From NCBI GenBank assembly GCA_029582155.1, contig CM055901.1, positions 46,559,228 to 46,623,227 of the forward strand: DNA of 64,000 nucleotides, in the 5' to 3' direction. This document shows, in pieces, positions 58,601-64,000 of the stretch (position 1 is the stretch's first letter; the number at the start of each line of letters is the position of its first letter). The stretch is from Panopea generosa. Taxonomy: Eukaryota; Mollusca; Bivalvia; Adapedonta; Hiatellidae. Below the pieces are notes generated by a model. That model made no database searches, was not told where the DNA came from, and worked only from the letters and a program-made list of their open reading frames with translations. The position numbers and the translations under genes were made by a program.

Positions 58601-61600
58601 GGCCTTTTTAAGTTTCTATTCACACAGGAACAATATGCAACACACAATTTAATTCTTTTGATAATGAGCAACCGTCTTGTGTTGGCAGATGAATATTGAG
58701 TTTAATCACAAACATTTCCTTTGCTTTTTAATGACAAATATATTTTTGTGCATTTGACAACATGTCAAAGAAGCACTCATCAAAACCACACTTCAGTTCA
58801 GCTGTGTGAAGTAAACAGGGCATAGCTAAATCAGTTATTGACACTTAGTGAAACACAACCAACTCTAACTGAATTTTACCAACATGTGGTACTTAATCAT
58901 GTGTTAGTCCCAGGAAAACAGATAATAGGCAAGACCTGTTTGCTTATAAACAGCTACATTTTTCTCTGTATTTTTTTATCAAACATCATGCTAATGGAAT
59001 ATCCGAGACATTGGCTAAAAATAAACCAATCAATCCATTTCAGTACAGAATTAGAATATAAACTTAAGATAAACTTAAGATTAAATTTTTATTTTTATCA
59101 CAAAAATACTATAGTCAAGTTCATGTAATTTAGGGGGGACAACTTTCTATTCTACATAACAAAAACTTGAAATGGAATCTTCTACATTGTGGGTGTGCAT
59201 TAAGTTGGTTTCTAGTTCCAGGACTAATTGTGACCACACTTTCTAAAATACCACAGTCGAATGAAATACATGAAAGACAACTCTTGTCAAACAAATGTTA
59301 CAAGCAAATAACCTGCCTCTAATGCTGTAGCTGAGAGTAATACAGGGTATATAACTCTTGTCAAACCAATGTCAGAGGAAGATAACCTATCTCTAATGCT
59401 GGAGATGAGAGTCAGGATACTTAACTCTTGTCAAACCAATATTACAGGGAGATAACCTACCTTTAATGCTGGAGCTGAGAGTCAGGATACTTAACTCTTG
59501 TCAAACTAATATTGCAGGGAGATAACCTACCTCTAATGCTGGAGATGAGAGTCAGGATACTTAACTCTTGTCAAACCAATATTACAGGGAGATAACCTAC
59601 CTTTAATGCTGGAGCTGAGAGTCAGGATACTTAACTCTTGTCAAACTAATATTGCAGGGAGATAACCTACCTCTAATGCTGGAGATGAGAGTCAGGATAC
59701 TTAACTCTTGTCAAACTAATATTGCAGGGAGATAACCTACCTCTAATGCTGGAGATGAGAGTCAGGATACTTAACTCTTGTCAAACCAATATTACAGGGA
59801 GATAACATACCTCTAATGCTGAAGCTGAGAGTCAGGATACTTAACTCTTATCAAACCAATATTTCAGAGAGATAACATACCTCTAATGCTGGAGCTGTGA
59901 GTCAGGATACTTAACTCTTGTCAAACCAATATTACAGGGAGATAACCTACCTCTAATGCTGGAGCTGAGAGTAATACATGTGTGGACTGAGTAACGTCTG
60001 CTGCATGAATACAATTGTGGTATGGAACTTCGCGATGATAGTGATCCTCTAAATGCATCAAGTAGGTCACCAACATCGTAGTGGGAATATTAAACTGTTG
60101 GCATAAATTTCTATCCTGCAATTTACAAAATGATATATATGTTAACTGTTCTTGAAAATGAAGCTAGCCAATAGATTACCATGGCAGACTGACAGACTGA
60201 CATACTAGTATTTAACTGTCTATAATTAGAGTACATTAATCGGCTAGAAGTTAACAATTATCGGTAGTGGTCTTCCATCATCATCTGATTAAAACTTTTT
60301 TCATATAACAAGTTAATTAACATCAGAAAATATTTATTAATGGCAATTAAAGCATGATGAAATATCTTAATTAGATTCAATATGACACTACAACAATAAA
60401 TAAAACAATGGAAGTTAATAAAATTTACCCCATTGGTGCAAAAAGGTACCAAGTGCCTTCTTATTTCATATACACTTGGTATGTTATTGCACTAATAGGA
60501 CATAATATGGTCCTTGTAGTTTATAACACACTTACCTGAAATATTTTATATGTGATACAGGTGAGAGGCCTATTATTTGAGAATTCAGCAATTTTGAACA
60601 CGTCAACACCCCATCTGTCTATCTCATTCAACAGCTGCAAAAATGTAGAAGACAAATCATGAGTACAACATGCACAATCTGCAGTTCTTGTAAAAAAGGT
60701 GCATTTGAGTATTTCATATTTTGTATTCAATTTTGTCAAATCAATGCATATAGTATATCTTAATATTAAAGGAAACAATTTGTGAGCACAGTCTGTAGTT
60801 CTTGTAGAAAAAACAAAAACAAAAAAAAACAAAAATCCATTGATCTGTTATTTCATGTTATTTTCTCGCTTGGATTTTGGTCAAATCAATACAGAACATA
60901 TCTTGATAAATCTTAAGATAAGCAGTTGCCTGCTGCTTCAATGTGTTTGCAGACTTTTTATTGCCAGGCAACCACAATAACTGCAGTAGACTATAATTCA
61001 AACAGTGTACAACCAAAAATGATGTTCTCTATTAACAACTGTTGTGGTCTCTTGCCAATGTTACACTGTTACACCCTACTGCCTCAGTGAACATGTCGGG
61101 AACAGAATCATATTTTAATTGGCAGTGAGAAACAGGAAAAACAGTAATTCATTCATATAGAATCAAAACAACTTAATATAGAACATAAAACACAAGTGCT
61201 TTGTTAAATATCGAATCACCCACTGACTTCACATCTACCGCTGTATGAATGAGCAGCCAGTTTCAAAACGATAGCACAATCTTACATGTCAATCAAATGC
61301 TCAAGAGTTTAAATAAGAAAGTATCTTTTGCATTTGATTTTGGCAATAATTTGAAAAAGAAAAAAAAATGTCTCTCTTTTTTTTTTAAAAATAATAATCA
61401 TCTCTGATATTAGAACTCATTTAATTAACTAGACTTACCTATAAGACAAACTATGGTTAATGAACACGTATACATCTATGAAAGACTTACCTGTCCTAAT
61501 TCTTCCTTATGTGGTGTTTCAACCCCAAACTTTGGCACAGTACCCGTGAAGCTGTTTGTGTGTTTTAGTTTACGTACACCTGTGATCTGAGTCATTGGGC

Positions 61601-61699
61601 GTCTTTTCCCAGCATCCTTCACATTCTCCTTCTCCTTGTGTGTCAGCTCATTATTGTCCTCGATCTTTAATGTTGGGACGTCAAGTTCCTGTTGTTTGT
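55312..61699 (-). CDS. PDE4: cAMP-specific 3',5'-phosphodiesterase 4 (dunce/PDE4), 3' seven exons
   Basis: Hydrolyses cAMP to AMP. Joined complement exons: 61491-61699, 60536-60634, 59951-60115, 58206-58305, 56490-56767, 56054-56236, 55312-55626. Together they give 448 residues plus a stop with all phases matching. The first exon begins where UCR2 ends in the family and has the linker ([18 protein letters not shown]). The catalytic core is intact. In local numbering, H135 and H139 lie in [10 protein letters not shown]175/D176 in [15 protein letters not shown]293 in MVHCADL, and the purine-binding Gln344 in VEKSQVGF. The C-terminus has [13 protein letters not shown], corresponding to the PxSP ERK site of vertebrate PDE4, then an acidic Ser-rich tail. 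UCR1/UCR2 and promoter exons lie beyond 64000. Family identity is very strong. Whether it is the single PDE4 gene of the animal is inferred. Confidence 0.96.
56054..56236 (-). CDS. PDE4: PDE4 exon: metal Asp and invariant Gln
   Basis: Acceptor tgcattccag|GTA with a good branch-point-like CTAAC upstream, donor TCACAG|gtaatt. 61 residues, [20 protein letters not shown] to [15 protein letters not shown]. Confidence 0.96.
56490..56767 (-). CDS. PDE4: PDE4 exon: central catalytic helices
   Basis: Acceptor acttacag|GTTCTG, donor ATACAG|gtgagc. Completes the split Ser and encodes [20 protein letters not shown] to [12 protein letters not shown] (92 full codons). It includes the [20 protein letters not shown] helix, typical of PDE4. 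Confidence 0.96.
56768..58205 (-). other. PDE4: PDE4 intron
   Basis: AT-rich intron without recognisable elements. A 153-codon open frame at 57552-58013 has no protein-like composition or splice signals. Confidence 0.8.
58206..58305 (-). CDS. PDE4: PDE4 exon: HD metal motif
   Basis: Acceptor tatttttcag|AAC, donor AATACTA|gtaagt. Encodes [20 protein letters not shown] and [13 protein letters not shown] plus one base of the next Ser codon. It carries the His-Asp metal pair. Confidence 0.95.
59285..59950 (-). repeat. 70-bp minisatellite carrying a PDE4 exon end and 5' splice site
   Basis: Nine ~70-bp units lie immediately downstream, in transcript terms, of the PDE4 exon ending at 59951. On the coding strand each unit reads CTCTCA(G/T)CTCCAGCATTAG AG followed by gtaggttatctccctg and then a segment ending gttaagtatcctga. 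The first part is the exon end (LSAPALE codons) and its donor. The most distal unit (about 59306-59350) even keeps GAGAGTAATACA from further inside the exon. Seven of the nine units keep a GT at the donor position; one has GC and one AT. Confidence 0.93.
59951..60115 (-). CDS. PDE4: PDE4 exon: catalytic His and first metal His
   Basis: Acceptor aaattgcag|GAT, donor TTAGAG|gtaggt, phase 0 to 0, 55 residues. Contains [20 protein letters not shown] with the catalytic His and a metal-binding His, and ends [12 protein letters not shown]. The last ~22 nt and the donor site are the source of the 70-bp minisatellite just downstream. Confidence 0.95.
60536..60634 (-). CDS. PDE4: PDE4 exon: start of catalytic domain
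   Basis: Acceptor tttttgcag|CTG, donor TTTCAG|gtaagt, phase 0 to 0. Encodes 33 residues, [20 protein letters not shown] to TYKIFQ, the N-terminal helices of the PDE4 catalytic domain. Confidence 0.94.
61491..61699 (-). CDS. PDE4: PDE4 exon: UCR2-to-catalytic linker
   Basis: The acceptor aactttcag|ACAAAC and donor GGACAG|gtaagt. Encodes (x)[17 protein letters not shown] to [15 protein letters not shown]. It enters mid-codon (two bases) and leaves in phase 0. The linker is charged, with a [13 protein letters not shown] segment, and is less conserved than the core. Confidence 0.92.
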
Positions 61700-62049
61700 C
61701 TGAAAGTTTATATAAAAATATGTAATATAAAGATTGAGTACAGTCCCAATGCTAGAAAGTCAGCAGGTTGTAAAGTACAAAGACAATCTGATAAAGATCT
61801 GACTGTTACCTGTAAAAACTAAAATCAATGATGTAGTATGTCAAGGCTTGTTAATGGAATAGTGCTCGAACTGTTGGTCGTCTGTCACACAGATATCAAA
61901 CCTACATCCCAATTAAAGAACTTGTTATGCAGCTTTGACAGTATTATCTGCGAAGATTTTATGTAGATATTAAGTTAATGAATACTGTCTGCCACTGAAT
62001 TACAAAATGCCAGAATAATTTCCAGCCATTAAAATACAGTAGTTCTTTC

Positions 62050-62490
62050 TTTGAAGAGAGATAGGCAGATACGGGAGTAGAATTAGGACATCATTACCAA
62101 AAATCACAGACAAAACAGTGTCTGACGGCATTATCCTGCCTCTGCTTACAATATGAAGGAGAGGTATGGCAGATAAGGTAGTAGAATTAGGACATCATTA
62201 CCAACAATCACAGACAAAACAGTGTCTGCCGGCATTATCCTGTCTCTGATTACAATATGAAGGACAGGTATGGCAGATAAGGTAGTAGAATTAGGACATC
62301 ATTACCAACAATCACAGACAAAACAGTGTCTGCCGGCATTATCCTGTCTCTGATTACAATATGAAGGAGAGGTATGGCAGATACGGGAGTAGAATTAGGA
62401 CATCATTACCAACAATCACAGACAAAACAGTGTGACAGCGTTATCCTGTCTCTGCTTACAATATGAAGGAGAGGTATGGCAGATAAGATA
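62050..62490. repeat. ~104-bp minisatellite, 4 copies
   Basis: The unit GAAGGAGAGGTATGGCAGAT / AAGGTAGTAGAATTAGGACA / TCATTACCAACAATCACAGA / CAAAACAGTGTCTGCCGGCA / TTATCC. Copies are near identical; the fourth has a short deletion. Confidence 0.92.
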
Positions 62491-62683
62491 CAGGTAAACA
62501 TATGTTTGGAGCATGTTTTTTTACATCTGTTGTTAATAGCCACACTACATTAAGCAACAAGTCTGTATTTTTTTAATTACAATATCACTTCTTGCAAAAG
62601 AGCATACACTTTTCAATTTCTTATTAATTGATCCAGAGTTATAAAACATGACCTATCAGAAATTCTATCATATGTTTGGTTTG

Positions 62684-63195
62684 TATAACAGAGTCCTGAT
62701 TGAGATACATCTCAGTTATGCTGTTAATTATATGTTATCAAGGCCTGTTCTTAATGTTCTGTAGTCTGTATAACAGAGTCCTGATTGAGATACATCTCAG
62801 TTATGCTGTTAATTATATGTTATCAAGGCTTGTTCTTAATGTACTGTAGTCTGTATAACAGAGTCCTGATTGAGATACATCTCAGTTATGCTGTTAATTA
62901 TATGTTATCAAGGCTTGTTCTTAATGTACTGTAGTTTGTATAACAGAGTCCTGATTGAGATACATCTCAGTTATGCTGTTAATTATATGTTATCAAGGCT
63001 TGTTCTTAATGTACTGTAGTTTGTATAACAGAGTCCTGATTGAGATACATCTCAGTTATGCTGTTAATTATATGTTATTAAGGCTTGTTCTTAATGTACT
63101 GTAGTCTGTATAACAGAGTCCTGATTGAGATATACCTCAGCTTTGCTGTTAATTATATTTGTAGCATTGTTCTTTTTGCACTGTAGTTTGTATAA
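62684..63195. repeat. 85-bp minisatellite, ~6 copies
   Basis: The unit TATAACAGAGTCCTGATTGA / GATACATCTCAGTTATGCTG / TTAATTATATGTTATCAAGG / CTTGTTCTTAATGTACTGTA. Each unit has the near-palindrome TGAGATACATCTCA. The last copy is diverged. Confidence 0.93.
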
Positions 63196-64000
63196 CTTCA
63201 TGATTACATGCTATTTCATGTACAGAGTGTATCAAATAAAATCTTGTATTTTGCTTGCTTACTCAATTACAATAAGTGAAAATGTTAATCAAACAACTTC
63301 CATCTAATGCAATTATCTCAACACAATGGAATTCAAAACCATACAGATAAACACATGGCAACAGTGTCCATTCCACAATAATCTGATTTTATGGCAAACT
63401 TTGCAGCTGTAAAGATTACAAGAAATGTAAAAAGAAGTAATTAATATTTAATTACTGCATTCACTGAGCATTCCCTTAGGTTACATCACCAGACACATAC
63501 CTGGAGCAGAGATACTTATAAAAGGTCACATTCACCTTTATGAAAACTTGTAATGCGGCCAACATGGAACAGATAGTGAAATTCGGTGAGGACAATTGGA
63601 GTGCGATTTTATCAAATAATCACTATGGGTTGAGATAACCTTGTTCTCCATTGCCCATACATTCCTGAGATTCAGCTTTACCTATCTGAAGAATTAAAAC
63701 ACTGACATTTCTCATGTTTCTCATTTTTACATCCAAACCAAAACTACGTTTTCTCAATTTTAACTCTCCTACTCCCACAATACCTTCAGAAAGAAATATC
63801 AAAGGATCTATTTTTTCTATATTAACATACTGGTAACACAAAACTGTCTGATATTATATTCTTTAACACTTCTGTTGCACTATACGTGTGCCTTGTTCTT
63901 AATCATAAAAACACAACTGTCTTCTGTTTTATGATGCTGCTTTCATTGATGTTCCATATTACCCCAACCACTGCACACTATAATGTTTTAATGAATCAGT

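Larger units (their letters stand above)
61700..64000 (-). other. PDE4: PDE4 upstream intron (partial)
   Basis: No UCR2 or other coding exon is found to the right edge. It contains two minisatellites (62050-62490, 62684-63195). The rest is AT-rich and featureless. Confidence 0.7.

Overview
The window looks like animal nuclear DNA, most likely from a mollusc and probably a bivalve. Genes are split into small exons by kilobase-scale introns with GT-AG boundaries. Three conserved animal gene structures can be read. The dispersed repeats are of types I know from molluscan genomes: a repeat ending in '...CTCTTGTTTT', another containing 'GAGCTATTCTGATCACC', a tRNA-derived SINE, and TIR elements. 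The species cannot be fixed from the sequence, and the mollusc assignment is inference. The base composition is AT-rich.

Layout. (1) 1-3420 is a G-rich 28-bp tandem array that turns into an 87-bp higher-order unit. It lies in the intron of a minus-strand gene, COA7 (cytochrome c oxidase assembly factor 7). COA7 exon 2 is at 3741-3884 and exon 1 at 11039-11165; the 3' exon(s) lie off the left edge. The 7.15-kb intron between them holds a pogo/Tigger-like MITE, an orphan plus-strand exon candidate, a ~2-kb imperfect palindrome and a dead LINE fragment. (2) About 11.15-11.40 kb is a divergent promoter with an ETS-type site. A candidate 5'UTR exon of a plus-strand gene ends at 11396. (3) That gene encodes a ~2149-residue nuclear-type C2H2 zinc-finger protein. 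Its coding exons are 15803-15931 and one giant exon, 17500-23820. Its long intron carries two TIR elements. (4) 23.8-55 kb has no gene I can support. It holds SINEs (two of them interrupted by DNA elements), a hAT-like element, a large fold-back element, an ~11.3-kb satellite with an 83-bp unit (36240-47504), a ~4.1-kb satellite with an 82-bp unit (47890-51988) and smaller minisatellites. (5) 55.0-61.7 kb carries the 3' half of a minus-strand cAMP-specific phosphodiesterase 4 (dunce/PDE4). It has seven coding exons with the complete catalytic core and the C-terminus; the UCR1/UCR2 and promoter exons lie off the right edge. Its introns contain three more minisatellites.

The genes are not functionally linked: a mitochondrial respiratory-chain assembly factor, a putative chromatin/DNA-binding protein and a cAMP signalling enzyme. 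COA7 and the zinc-finger gene appear to share a head-to-head promoter. The most unusual structure is a 70-bp minisatellite in a PDE4 intron whose unit contains the last ~22 nt of the adjacent catalytic exon together with its 5' splice site, repeated about nine times. A second theme is that all three large satellites touch copies of one SINE family, and one satellite unit carries what looks like the SINE's A-box segment.
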